Assembly (NCBI GenBank): GCA_023014485.1
Contig: JAJOZX010000194.1
Span: 1,164,501-1,228,500, forward strand
DNA from: Bathynomus jamesi
Taxonomy: Eukaryota; Arthropoda; Malacostraca; Isopoda; Cirolanidae
Direction of reading: 5' to 3'
DNA length: 64,000 nucleotides
A program made the position numbers and the translations under genes. The notes beneath the pieces are model-generated. The model saw only the letters and a program-made list of their open reading frames with translations. It had not been told where the DNA came from and made no database searches. Positions 49,771-59,864 of the stretch are shown piece after piece; the first letter of the stretch is position 1; each line of letters starts with the position of its first letter.

Positions 49771-49775
<5 letters not shown>
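49640..49775 (+). mobile_element. Half of the Penelope-linked terminal repeat seen at 62495-62910
   Basis: ctgcgagtgacctgttgccc, gcgttgggctaacatcat and ccttgttccatgcatgttct align with the right arm of the 62495-62910 palindrome, ending in the same way at a (TA)n run (about 49776-49814). Confidence 0.6.
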
Positions 49776-49817
<42 letters not shown>

Positions 49818-49856
49818 TATATTATTGGATTGAAATTTCAATTCTCCTTCGATGTA

Positions 49857-49945
49857 GTGCTAATATCGAACCACCATTTCCTGTCGATCAGCGAAGTTAA
49901 GCGACAATAGTTAGAGGTCCTCCGCGTCCAGGTTGTAGCTGTTAT
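49857..49945 (+). mobile_element. 5S-derived SINE, truncated copy
   Basis: gatcagcgaagttaagcgac is an excellent match to the 5S head; the second 5S block is partly deleted (ttagaggtcctccgcg). Confidence 0.72.
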
Positions 49946-50639
49946 CTATTCGTCACGATCGTGAATGTTTTTCATTACATTGATAAGGGATCAAAATCCA
50001 TGACCAAATAAAATGTAAATCAGCTGATTTTATGCTTGCTTTTGTTTACAAAGTATTCAAAATCGCTTTATTTTGTGATCTGGGTTTAATTACATAAACT
50101 TAGTTTCTGAAAGCAAAAAATTTAAGATTTTCCTTCCTGGTAACATTAATGCCCATGGTTTATGCTATGTGGGCTTTAGGCCAAAGTTACATAGCCCACC
50201 TCTTAGAGACTGAAACCCTAGTTAGCCCTTGTGTAGCCTTGCTAATAATTAGGTATGTTTTATAAGTTCATTTAAGGTAGACGCAAAATAATATAAATCG
50301 CGTTTAAGAATTATAATGAAATTAAAATCGGTCACGAAACCTTTTATTATTCATGATATTCTTGCTCGTGTCAAAGGCTATTTCACTCTTCTTGAAACGG
50401 CTTTCATTATAATTTTTATCGTGATCGTTATTTATCTTTGCTTAAAATTTTATCTTAAAAAAATAACCTAAAGCACATTTACATTGCACTTACTTCCGTA
50501 GTCGTATTTTCACAATAAATAAGAGAATACAGATAGATTTGGTTCCTGATTTTGTTTGCAAATGAGTGATAGTTTTTACGCCATCAGAAAGTGAACATCC
50601 TTTTCAGAATGGTTGCTTTGATACCCTAACCATGATTGC
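49946..50639. other. AT-rich intergenic sequence, nothing recognised
   Basis: No open frame, inverted repeat or SINE signature stands out. Confidence 0.45.
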
Positions 50640-50735
50640 TTTAATACCCTAATTATGTGGCTAGAACCCCACGTAAAGCTGTAGATCTCCTCCTCATATA
50701 ATCTTATATGTTGCGAAGGTTAAACAATCCCATGG
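50640..50735 (+). mobile_element. 5S-derived SINE, 3' half only
   Basis: aaccccacgtaaagctgtag and atgttgcgaaggttaaacaa match the body and 3' end of copies 2 and 3. Confidence 0.68.
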
Positions 50736-51007
50736 AGAAAAGTGTGTCGCAAATACTATAGTTTATTTGTTGCCGCGAAATAGGGAAAATGGTTCATGGG
50801 CCTTCAAACTTAAATATTTTTGTTGCAAATACCATCGTCCTTTTGTTTCAGCGGAGAGTAATTCTCAAATTTTAGTTTGCATACTGTGTTTAGCAAGACT
50901 TGATATTTTAAGTATCCAAATATAAATAAGTGCTAAATTCATAACCGTAGCCAGAGCGTTGGTTTCCTGGACAAAAACCTTATTCATCCTCTTTCCCCCC
51001 CTCCCCC

Positions 51008-51090
51008 TCAATAATCTGGAGGCAGGGGACGGTCTCCCATCCAACTCGTGAACGGACACAGTCGCTTAACCACTACCGAATCCAGGTATA
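51008..51090 (-). mobile_element. SINE fragment with 5S and tRNA-like signatures
   Basis: Minus strand: attcggtagtggttaagcga (A-box-like) followed by agttggatgggagaccgtcc (5S block). The two promoter types are adjacent in one short fragment. Confidence 0.5.
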
Positions 51091-51309
51091 TGAAGCCCGA
51101 GCCTCCGCGTATTGAGGCTCCCAATACGCACGCACGCGCGCGCACGTTTGGCTTTTCTACAGAACCACGACAATTTCACATTTTCTCATTTAATTCTGTA
51201 TCGCGACACTTGCCCAATTTTGAAAACGTCATAACTCTAACCAAACCTAATTTAATTTTACTAACTTTAATTATATCCCTTTTGTAATGATAAAAGATAG
51301 CATTTATTT

Positions 51310-51501
51310 GGCGCCGTTCAAAAATTACGTAACTATTTTTGCTAAAACTTGACTCTCCTACCCTCACCTGTAACGTTCGTAATGTGTGGGGTGTGGGAAG
51401 TGTTACATAACATCTTAGTGGGTGTCTGGTCTAGCGTTCTTGGGGGATCTGGGATGTCAAGTTTTAGCAAAAATAGCGTTACGTAATTTTTGAACGGCTC
51501 C
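51310..51501. mobile_element. Palindromic MITE, 192 bp
   Basis: The ends ggcgccgttcaaaaattacg and cgtaatttttgaacggctcc are inverted, and the pairing continues inward (tttttgctaaaacttgac and complement). A related single arm occurs at 28810-28950. Confidence 0.75.
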
Positions 51502-52139
51502 TTAAGGTAATTCACCGCGACATCTCAATCACGTTTGTTTCGCGGTGGGTTCTGTGGTGTATCCTCAAGGTCGTCGCGATTCCCAGGGGGACACACACAC
51601 ACACACACACATGTAATTATGGGCGTAGTCAGACATTCAAGAACTATACGCACGAGGTGGTGAAAATAAGTGAAACGTACCAGGAAGTATATTAAAACTA
51701 TTTATTTATAAACAAATGAGTAAATAATAAAATAAATAGATAAATAAATAACTAACTAATAAATAATATACAAAGGAACGAAACAGAATACTAAACTAAT
51801 GATGAAACACGCATACAATCATTCATTTGATCAAATCAAAGACGAGTGCGATGCGATGGAGTCCTGTTGCGTCAAACTCCTTGAGGCGCTGTTGACGGCG
51901 TAGAATCGAGACGAACAGATTCTCAATACAGTAATATAAATGAAAAATAATTATTTGGTAACCGGACGCAATTTTTTTTAAAACTATACCCACGTGCATA
52001 TAATATGTATGCCTTGTTACGCCACTGTATATAATAATAAAGTATGCAAATTTCAAACATTGGGCAAGACTACCTCAATGAACACGGAGAGAACTGCTAT
52101 GTACTTGTGTATTCAGGTCCCTACAGATGCCTCTAATAT

Positions 52140-52185
<46 letters not shown>

Positions 52186-52799
52186 TTCTATTTGGCGAGG
52201 TCTCAACTTCCCTGAATCCTGCACTGTGCTTAACCGCTGATCTCACGGATGGTGGTATTGCAACGAGACAGCAACGAAGCGTAGTTAAATTTTTCACATT
52301 TATTCATTGGTGTGAGTGAGCAAACAAATTCTACCTAAATTTTTTTTTTAACCATTTTTACTGAACGATGATGACGTGCAGTTGTGCAACTGTGCCAGGT
52401 GTACGATGATTTCAATATTTGGCGCCATTAGTAGGAAAGATTTCCAGATTTCCCCAATGAATACCTATATTTATTTATTTCATGCATTCACTAATTTTAT
52501 TTATGTTGTTTTTAAGGAAATAAATCTAGATAAAATAAATCTAAATATTCTACGAAATGATGTAAATTCTGAAAATCATCCAAAATCATAAGAAGAAAGG
52601 AAAAAAAAAATATACTAAAACGAGATACATTTTCCTAATTAAGTTAACACAATGGGTGTGACCAGAAAAGAGTTAAAAAAAAAAAAAAAACGGAAATGGA
52701 GAGGTCAGAAGGACGAGGGAAATTTGTACACGAGGCTAGGCAGTGAAATTATAGTTGCAACGTGAATATTATATATTATAAATTATATTAGCATTGGAT
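51502..52799. other. AT-rich intergenic sequence with microsatellites
   Basis: A (CA)n run near 51592-51610 and (TA)n near 52144-52181. No gene was recognised. Confidence 0.5.
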
Positions 52800-52995
52800 T
52801 TGTGATGTTTACTTGGCTTAGGCTACTACTTCCTGTTAGATCAGAGTGGTTAAATGACGATGGGTCTGTTCAGTTGCTGGATGAATGACTATCCTCCGCT
52901 TTCAGATGATATACTGACCCGTAGATGGTTCAGAGTCCACGTTAAGCTGCGGGTTCTCTTTTATCATATGGCACTGTCGATTAGTGCGGAAGCAA
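52800..52995 (+). mobile_element. 5S-derived SINE, diverged full-length copy
   Basis: acttcctgttagatcagagt stands for the 5S head. gttgctggatgaatgactat is the second 5S block, followed by gttcagagtccacgttaagc and gcgggttctcttttatcat, matching the family body. It sits directly against the 3' end of the RTE element. Confidence 0.68.
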
Positions 52996-53040
52996 AAATC
53001 ATGCAGTTAAGAACTACTTCCGCAGCTTATTATCCCATCT

Positions 53041-54621
53041 TTACATGGGGTCGCTGTTTTTGGTTCGTCTTCTCCACTCTCCTCTGTCGTATACCACGTC
53101 CTCCAAGTCCTTCTCCCTGATGTCCGCCACCACACAGTCCCTCCATCTCGTCTTCGGTCTTCCTCCTCTTCTCCGTCCCGGCAACTCCATCTCCAGCACT
53201 CTGCGCCCCACATACTCCTCCTCTTTTCTCCTGACGTGTCCATACCACCTCAGCCTGGCCTCCTGCACCTTCTTAGATGCTTCCGCCACCTTCACTGTTC
53301 CTCTTATATGCTCATTTCTCACCCTATCCCTCCTCGTCACTCCACACATCCATCTCAACATCTTCATTTCAGCCACATCGATTTTTCTTTCATTGCTCTT
53401 CTTCATTGGCACAGTCTCCATTCCATACGACATTGCCGGCCTCACCACTGTTTTGAATACCTTTCCCTTCAGTTTCACTGGGACCCTCTTATCACAGAGC
53501 ACCCCTGATACGTCTCTCCAGTTCTTCCACCCCGACTGTATTCTACAGTTTATATCTCTCTCTGTTCCCCCCTCTGCATCCACTGTTGACCTCAAGTATT
53601 TAAAATACTCCACCGTCTTAACACGCTCTCCACTCAATGTCACTTCCCCTCCTCGGTCCTGCTGCACATCACATCTCATATATTCGGTCTTCTTTCGGCT
53701 AATTCTCATCCCCCTACTTTCCAACGCCTCTCTCCAATTTTCCAACTGCTGCTCCACCTCCTCTTTCGTCTCCCAACTCAACACAACATCGTCTGCATAC
53801 ATCATGCACCACGGCGCCTCCCTTCTAATCCTGTCCGTCAACACATCGAATACCACGTTGAAAAGGAAGGGGCTCAAAGCTGATCCTTGGTGCAGACCAA
53901 CTTCCACCCCAAAGCTCTCTGACACACCCACGCTACTCCTCACCTTAGTTGTTACTCCCCTGTACATCCCCTTGATCAGTTTAACATACTTCTCCGGTAC
54001 CACCTTTTCACTAAAGCATCTCCAAACTTCCTGCCGTGGTATCCTATCATATGCCTTCTCCAAGTCAATAAAAACCATGTGCAACGCCTTCTGCCCCTCT
54101 CTGTACCTCTCTGCCAACTGTTTCAATGCAAAAACTGCATCTGTCGTTCTCCTTCCCGGCATAAATCCAAACTGTTCCACTGACACTTCCGCTTCGTCTC
54201 TCAACCTACTCTCCGCTATTCGCTCCCATATCTTCATTGTATGTGATATTAGTTTGATCCCTCTATAATTCGTGCAATCTTGTACATCTCCCTTCTCTTT
54301 GAATATAGGCACTATGATGCTTGTCCGCCACTCATCTGGAATCACCTCCTGGTCAAACAACTTCTGCATTAGATCCCACACCAGATCCACCCCCTCATCT
54401 CCCAGTGCCTTCCATGCCTCGGCTGGTATCTCGTCTGGGCCAGTCGCTTTGTTATTTTTCATCCTATTCAGAGCACGACTCACTTCCATCCTCCCCACTT
54501 GTTCTGTCATAGCTACATTTGGTAATCCATCCTCATAGAAAGATCTTGTGTTTTCTTTATTTAATAATTCCTCAAAATATTCCTTCCATCTATCCTTTAT
54601 CTCTTCATCTCTTTGCAGCAC
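53041..54621 (-). CDS. RTE reverse transcriptase region, open over 526 codons
   Basis: RT motifs in order: NKATGPDEIPAEAWKALGDE, IIVPIFKEKGDVQDCTNYRG, QFGFMPGRRTTDAVFALKQL, MVFIDLEKAYDRIPRQEVW, GLHQGSALSPFLFNVVFDVL, and the catalytic MMYADDVVLS, then KTEYM and YFKYL (thumb). C-terminal part: RWYGHVRRKEEEYVGRRVLE and GRRRGGRPKTRWRDCV, typical of RTE. The first methionine is internal; the natural protein begins with the endonuclease upstream, and a frame break at 54620-54970 separates the two. Confidence 0.88.
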   Translation of the reverse strand: MLQRDEEIKDRWKEYFEELLNKENTRSFYEDGLPNVAMTEQVGRMEVSRALNRMKNNKATGPDEIPAEAWKALGDEGVDLVWDLMQKLFDQEVIPDEWRTSIIVPIFKEKGDVQDCTNYRGIKLISHTMKIWERIAESRLRDEAEVSVEQFGFMPGRRTTDAVFALKQLAERYREGQKALHMVFIDLEKAYDRIPRQEVWRCFSEKVVPEKYVKLIKGMYRGVTTKVRSSVGVSESFGVEVGLHQGSALSPFLFNVVFDVLTDRIRREAPWCMMYADDVVLSWETKEEVEQQLENWREALESRGMRISRKKTEYMRCDVQQDRGGEVTLSGERVKTVEYFKYLRSTVDAEGGTERDINCRIQSGWKNWRDVSGVLCDKRVPVKLKGKVFKTVVRPAMSYGMETVPMKKSNERKIDVAEMKMLRWMCGVTRRDRVRNEHIRGTVKVAEASKKVQEARLRWYGHVRRKEEEYVGRRVLEMELPGRRRGGRPKTRWRDCVVADIREKDLEDVVYDRGEWRRRTKNSDPM

Positions 54622-54968
54622 CGCCCCTTCCCTTCCCTTCCCTTCCCTTAATTTGTTTTACCTGTGTAAAGTCTTTTGTCGCTCTATTTCTGCTCTTAGC
54701 CAATCTGTATATCTTCTTTTGTCCTTCACGATCCTCTAAATCCTCATACATCTGCCGATATGCCTCCGCCTTTGCTCTCGCCACTGCTCTCTTTGCCTGT
54801 TTCTTTGCTTCTTTATATACCACTCTTCACTCCTCGATTCTTCCTATTACTTCTTAGTTTCTCTCTTACTTCGTAGTGCTCTTTGGATCTCATCACTCCA
54901 CCACCATCCTTCCTTATCTTCCCACACTTTACCTGATGTTTCCCCCAATATGTCTCTACCTGCCGTTC
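54605..54968 (-). pseudogene. RTE linker between endonuclease and RT, frameshifted
   Basis: Minus strand 54823-54605 reads YKEAKKQAKRAVARAKAEAY and FTQVKQIKGREGKGRGGAAK, the Lys/Arg-rich linker usual in RTE proteins. It is out of frame with both neighbours. A GGGAAGGGAAGG-type repeat (54625-54650) looks like slippage that caused one shift. Confidence 0.7.
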
Positions 54969-56051
54969 TCATGACATTCGCATTATGTACCACCAATCCT
55001 GTACATTCTGTTCATCAACATGGATTTCACTCAACATTCTCTCTCTAAATTCCCGTTTCTTCCCCTCCTCTCTCAGTTTGTACCACCTAATTCTCCTCAC
55101 TGTTGTTCCTCGGGTCTTTCTTCCTCTTTTCAACATCACATGCATGACTACCAACCGGTGTTGTGGCGTCACATGGTCTCCTGGAATAACTTTGAAGTCC
55201 CTCACCTCGGCCAATTGCGCCCTCCTATACAGTATGAAATCAATTTGCGATGTTCTGCCTCCACTCTTGTACGTAATAACATGCTCCTCCCTCTTTCTGA
55301 AAAACGTATTTACAATCGTTAGATCAAACGATACAGCCATATCCAACACTCTCTCACCGTCCACGTTTGCCTCTCCATAGCCATGACCACCTTGCACTCT
55401 GACCACTCCATCGTTATGATCACCAACGTGTCCATTCATATCCCCGCCCAACACCACTCGTTCGTCCTCGGCAATACTCTCCATTTCTTCCTCCAATAAC
55501 CTCCAGAATGCTTCCTTAACGTCGTCCGGACATCCACTTTGGGGCGCGTATGCACTGATTATATTGAGTACATGTTCCCCATAATTCATTCTCAAAGTCA
55601 CCAGTCTATCTCCTCTTCGCTTTACTTCCACTATGCTATCCTTCAATTCCTTCGCCAATACAATACCCACACCATTCCTTCCCTCAACCGACGCCCCACT
55701 GTAGAACAATTTATATCCCTCACTGAGTTCTCTTGCTTTGTTCCCCTTCCAGCGTGTTTCTTGTACACACAACACCCCAACTCTCCTCTTCTTCATCAAC
55801 TCCACAATCTCTCTTCCTCTGCCAGTCATGCTTCCAACATTCAGCGTCGCAATTCTCAGGTCCACCCGAGCTCGCTTCGTTAGCCGCACCCGCTCTTGGT
55901 GCGGTAGCCCTCGCCTCCCCACAGAGGTCGGGCGAGGTCTCTGTACGTCGCCTACGGGGTACGCCCTAGCCGTCATCGCATTTTCGTGTTGAAGACTCAC
56001 CATTGTGGTTTTGGCTGGGTTTTTATGGCCGGATGCCTTTCCTGACGCCAA
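54969..56051 (-). CDS. RTE AP-type endonuclease region
   Basis: After a basic leader: LRIATLNVGSMTGRGREIVE, VGVLCVQETRWKG (catalytic Glu), NGVGIVLAKELKD, HVLNIISAYAPQSG, VVLGGDMNGHVGDHNDGV (Asp/Asn pair), SQIDFILYRRAQL and GDHVTPQHRLVVMHV, where the usual SDH motif reads GDH..QHRLV. All blocks of the exonuclease-endonuclease-phosphatase fold are present. The frame ends at a stop at 54969. Confidence 0.88.
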   Translation of the reverse strand: MASGKASGHKNPAKTTMVSLQHENAMTARAYPVGDVQRPRPTSVGRRGLPHQERVRLTKRARVDLRIATLNVGSMTGRGREIVELMKKRRVGVLCVQETRWKGNKARELSEGYKLFYSGASVEGRNGVGIVLAKELKDSIVEVKRRGDRLVTLRMNYGEHVLNIISAYAPQSGCPDDVKEAFWRLLEEEMESIAEDERVVLGGDMNGHVGDHNDGVVRVQGGHGYGEANVDGERVLDMAVSFDLTIVNTFFRKREEHVITYKSGGRTSQIDFILYRRAQLAEVRDFKVIPGDHVTPQHRLVVMHVMLKRGRKTRGTTVRRIRWYKLREEGKKREFRERMLSEIHVDEQNVQDWWYIMRMS

Positions 56052-56112
56052 CCCTCCCCATTTATCCGGACTTGGGACCGGCCGAGAACGAGGCTGGCTT
56101 GCCTTACTCTCG

Positions 56113-56461
56113 GGTTGAGTCTTAGGATTGTACGTTATTATTGTAAATTTCTTTTCAAGGTTTCTTATTATTCATACAAAAAAGATATGCCTTACTTCAG
56201 AACACATTTTTCGGACTACTGAAAATTAGTTCTTCTGTTATGATTATTACTTGAGCTAAAATATATTTTATCTGCACAATTCACAATTATTTATGTCATA
56301 AAATGAAAATAACGTTCATGTTATTTTGTATCTCCAAAAAGTTTACTCTTCTTTCACGTACTTGACAGTCTATAATGTTCATAATTGTTATTGCAGTTAT
56401 TATTGTTTAGAATTCTGCGCAGCGGAAGCCTATTTGTTATCGCTTCGACATTATCATTACA
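56113..56461. other. AT-rich intergenic sequence
   Basis: No gene or repeat recognised. Confidence 0.5.
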
Positions 56462-56663
56462 TAGGCTGACCATACGTACAGTTTTGAACGGGACAGTACC
56501 GTTTTTTTAATATTTCCTGGCCGTCCCGTCGTTTTAATAAAAATGTCAATTTTGTCCCGGTTTATGTACTTACTTTTTCATGAATACAGAATATTACATA
56601 ACCCCCGTCCCTTTTTTGCCATCCCAATGTCCCGTTTTTGTCTCAAGAAATATGGTCAGTCTA
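56462..56663. mobile_element. hAT-type MITE, perfect 8-bp duplication
   Basis: The ends taggctgaccatac and atatggtcagtcta are inverted, flanked by tcattaca (56454-56461, 56664-56671). Subterminal GGGAC/GTCCC motifs. 202 bp. Confidence 0.9.
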
Positions 56664-56769
56664 TCATTACACCATTACACCAACAACTATTCGCACAATG
56701 AGTGCTGCAAAATTCCTTAATCTTGGTTAACCTTGGGTTAGCTTCTGCCCGATTTGTTCATTCTGACGA

Positions 56770-56875
56770 AGGTCAAGCTTGTCACTCCACCTTAGACCTA
56801 CAGTTTAACGTGGAATCCGAACCACGCCCCACCAGCAACCCAGCGTCTTAATCACTAGGCTACCCAGGGTACCCA
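56770..56875 (-). mobile_element. tRNA-headed SINE sharing the 3' body of the 5S-derived family
   Basis: Minus strand: gggtagcctagtgattaaga (A box), gtggttcggattccacgtta (B box) then aactgtaggtc. The B-box/body block is shared with the 5S-headed copies, but the 5' head is tRNA-like. Confidence 0.68.
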
Positions 56876-56904
56876 TTTATCTACCAACCAATTTTTTTAT
56901 GTGT

Positions 56905-57018
56905 GGAAGAATGAACAGCTGGGTTTGCTGCGCGTCGCCTGCCGTCACCGGGTCTCGATCCTGGGGCCGATGGATTCGTAGTCAGCGACGCTAACCACTA
57001 TACACACCGAGGTGTTGA
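56905..57018 (-). mobile_element. tRNA-derived SINE
   Basis: Minus strand: ctcggtgtgtatagtggtta then gcgtcgctgac (A-box arm) and ccaggatcgagacccggtga (B-box arm), followed by an unrelated body. A second tRNA SINE adjoining the previous one. Confidence 0.75.
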
Positions 57019-57034
57019 TGTTAATCAGTTCAAC

Positions 57035-57073
<39 letters not shown>

Positions 57074-57084
57074 GTTAATTTCGG

Positions 57085-57215
57085 ACTTCCTTGGCAAGTC
57101 GTCGTGATGCGGATTCCACGTTAAGCTGTAGGTCCAAGGTAAGGTACAAGCCTGACCGTCATTAGAATGAAGATTGCCGGTGGAGGCAAAACCAGGGTTA
57201 ACCAGGGTTATACAA
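57085..57215 (+). mobile_element. SINE 3' body fragment (5S/tRNA family)
   Basis: cggattccacgttaagctgt then aggtccaaggtaaggtacaa matches the body and tail of the 56770-56875 element in the opposite orientation, so the two face each other around the (TA)n at 57043-57070. Confidence 0.62.
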
Positions 57216-57389
57216 TCAGAAAATTACCTTAATTTTATTTCTTTTAATATTCACTTATAAGTTCATTGAAATTGAAATTAAATTTTTTCATATGACACGA
57301 TGTCGTACGATGCATATAATTTTAATTTATTTTATACTTCGTTATCGATCGTTGTCAAAAATTAGATTCTTTTAATAACTGAACTTTAT

Positions 57390-57598
57390 TGAAATTTGAA
57401 AATAAAACCCACTCTAATAGACAGAGTTTATTTCCACGATAGTTTCGACGCCCACTGGCATCCTCCTCGGGTGGATACAGAAACACGAAACACGATTCGT
57501 GTTTCTGTATCCACCCGAGGAGGATGCCAGTGGGCGTCGAAACTGTCGTGGAAATAAACTCTGTCTATTAGAGTGGGTTTTTATTTTCATATTTTGAC
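57390..57598. repeat. Near-perfect palindrome with Penelope-type end motif
   Basis: Arms of about 100 bp pair almost completely around 57493 (cacgattcgtg). The right arm reads gaggaggatgccagtgggcg then tcgaaac, resembling the hairpin-GAAAC end of Penelope-like elements. No coding sequence. Confidence 0.75.
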
Positions 57599-57599
57599 C

Positions 57600-58039
57600 T
57601 TCACGTAGAAAAAAAGAAGTTTTTTGCATTTTTTATTGAAATTAAAATTTAACTAATAAAATAATGCAAATGCTTAGGAGAATATTGCACATTATTCAAA
57701 ACCCATATTATTGAACATCATAACATTTCTATTCTTTCTAAGTTCGAATGAGGAGTGTGTATATATATATATATATGTTTTTGTATTTTACAGTTCTTGC
57801 CTTACTTGCATGATAACTTCTTAAATGTAACATTAGCCGAAATTCAATTTTCCTAATTAAAATTACTTAAAAATTTTAGAGAGAGACGTTATCCTCATTT
57901 TACTTTACACGCAAGTGAATAGAAGGTTTTTTAAACGTGTTATATCTTGTTATTAAAAATTATCTTTTTATTAAAAATTATCTTTATTAAAAATTATCTT
58001 TTTATTAAAAATTATTGCCTCCTTTCTTTTTTAATGATG
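57600..58039. other. AT-rich sequence with (TA)n and a small tandem repeat
   Basis: Four copies of a unit like attaaaaattatcttttt lie at about 57950-58015. No gene. Confidence 0.5.
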
Positions 58040-58258
58040 TAAGCTTAGGAGCTATTGAAGAATAGGGACCCCAGCCTTCTTTAGTTAGCTTTATAAGGCT
58101 AACTAACGAAAATATCATGACCTAACCTAACCAATCGTCAAGGGCGTACAGTTAACCTAACGATTGGTTAGGTTAGGTCGTGATATTTTCGTTAGTTAGC
58201 CTTAAAAGCCTAACTAAAGAAGGCTGGGGTCCCTATTCTTCAATAGCTCCTAAGCTTA
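58040..58258. mobile_element. Palindromic MITE with AACCTAACC core, copy 1
   Basis: taagcttaggagctattgaa and its complement bound a near-perfect palindrome of 219 bp. Near the centre are gacctaacctaaccaatcg and gggcgtacagttaacctaac, also present in 63712-63975. Confidence 0.8.
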
Positions 58259-58382
58259 TAAAGTATTTTAATAATGAGCTCCCAGAGTATAATGATATAT
58301 CTGATTAAATGATACTGGAAGGAAGATCGTTTTTTATGGGATTCCGAGTATATACTCTGTGTGTATATATATATATATATAT

Positions 58383-58749
58383 AACGTAAAGAACGACGCT
58401 TGTATAGGAGAACATTCCGCGCAAGATGAGGAGGGAGAACGAACAAATGAAAAAATGAGGTAACCACCCGGGAATCGAACCCGGGATCTTCCGATTGCCG
58501 GTCAGATTACATTGATTTGCATTGCATTGGTTTCTGCGCGTATGTAGGAGAATTACGACTTCTGATCGAGTGAGGCCCATGGTGTAATGGTTATCATATC
58601 TGACTGGCAATCGGAAGATCCCGGGTTCGATTCCCGGGTGGTTACCTCATTTTTTTCATTTGTTCGTTCTCCCTCCTCATCTTGCGCGGAATGTTCTCCT
58701 ATACAAGCGTTGTTCTTTACGTTAATTATTCTGCGTGTTTGCAGTTGAA

Positions 58750-58752
<3 letters not shown>
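58383..58752. mobile_element. Two tRNA-related SINE copies head to head (partial minus, full plus)
   Basis: 58383-58506 carries the 3' part of the unit on the minus strand (gaatcgaacccgggatcttc) and 58535-58752 the full unit on the plus strand (cccatggtgtaatggttatc, cccgggttcgattcccgggt). Plus-strand anticodon-arm-like TCTGA/TCGGA with loop CTGGCAA. The acceptor halves are not complementary. Confidence 0.72.
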
Positions 58753-58792
<40 letters not shown>

Positions 58793-58793
<1 letters not shown>

Positions 58794-59224
58794 CGGATCG
58801 ACAAGAAATAGACCAACAAATAGACAGACAAATCCTTTCCTTCCACGCTATCATCAAACAGTCTTGAAAAACACGTGGGCAAACAAGCAAACAATGGAAA
58901 GTCTGTTTCTTCCCAAAAGGCGCGAACGCAAGCTCATCAACGAAAGGACGCGCAGAGAAGGCGTCTTAAGATTTGGCACGAAGTCCTACGTCACAGGAAC
59001 TACGTATAAAAGCGAGCTTCCACTCGCATTCATTCTCACTCACTCACTCACACAGACACTCGCTTTCTACCTCGTCGAGCAGATCTCATCACGTCAACCG
59101 TCTTCCGGCTCCCTGCCGGAGGAGCGGCGTGCTCTTCCTTCAAGGCCTACGATTTATCATCAAGTAAGACCTTCTACAGACCGCCTGCAGAAGCAATCCT
59201 TCGAAGCCCAACCAGAATCACTTC
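58793..59224 (+). mobile_element. LTR-like or promoter-bearing repeat between (TA)n tracts
   Basis: Not AT-rich, unlike its flanks. It contains cctacgtcacaggaac (CRE-like TACGTCA), the TATA box gtataaaagcgagc at about 59003, then an ATTCATTCTCACTCACTCAC start region. This order suits a solo LTR or a core promoter of a retroelement. It does not have convincing TG..CA ends. Any frame across it is open by chance. Confidence 0.4.
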
Positions 59225-59249
59225 ATATATATATATATATATATATAAT

Positions 59250-59315
59250 CAGTGGCGGTTCTTTAGATTAGGCAGGTGAGGTGATGCCTCACCTACTAAA
59301 AACAAAATATTCCAT

Positions 59316-59359
<44 letters not shown>

Positions 59360-59741
59360 ATAAATTTTTATAAATGCATAAAAATATTCATAAGTTTTTT
59401 CTCATTCATTTTGTACAGAAAAAGTTCTCTATTTCATGCATAAAGTGCGAGCATTCGAAAAAAACTTGCTTCGCTTTGTATTAAATGAGGCGAGACAACC
59501 AAAACGCTCAGTGTTGCTACGAATATAAACTAGTTGCTATGACGCCGATGACGTCACTCACACTGCTGAAATATTACTGATTGAGGCGAAATGAATTTTC
59601 GCCTCAGCATTTCCTGATTTTTTTTTTTTTTGTTGTACCGTATCTTTCCAAACTTCCAAACACTGGTAAAATACTTCCATATAATGTTTATTATTTGTCA
59701 TTTGTTATATAGTGTTATGCCACGAGTTAGGTTATTATACT

Positions 59742-59785
<44 letters not shown>

Positions 59786-59831
59786 CATTTTTTTTTGCCT
59801 CACCAATAAAGGAATGCACGAGCCGCTACTG
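59250..59831. mobile_element. hAT-type element with (TA)n inside
   Basis: The left end cagtggcggttctttaga and right end gaatgcacgagccgctactg are inverted with a few mismatches. Interior gtgatgcctcacct and attttcgcctcagc motifs are mirrored as gcctcaccaataaa. The flanks are (TA)n, so an 8-bp duplication cannot be judged. Confidence 0.7.
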
Positions 59832-59832
59832 A

Positions 59833-59864
<32 letters not shown>

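Larger units (their letters stand above)
53025..56112 (-). mobile_element. RTE-type non-LTR retrotransposon, nearly complete
   Basis: About 3.1 kb with an AP endonuclease part (56051-54969) and RT part (54621-53041), upstream leader with ggaaaggcatccggccataa, and a short 3' end. Domain order EN-RT, single ORF, short length and the RT motifs (NYRGIKLISHTMKIWERI, QFGFMPGRRTTDA) indicate the RTE clade. The only damage seen is in the EN-RT linker, making it the best-preserved retrotransposon in the window. Confidence 0.9.

Noticed and set aside
53045..54268. 407-codon + strand open frame
   Set aside because: It is the reverse complement of the RTE reverse transcriptase and has no recognisable domain of its own.
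58575..58650. Functional tRNA gene (anticodon loop CTGGCAA)
   Set aside because: A and B boxes and two arms are present, but the acceptor halves are not complementary and the same unit is repeated with conserved flanks: a retroposon head.
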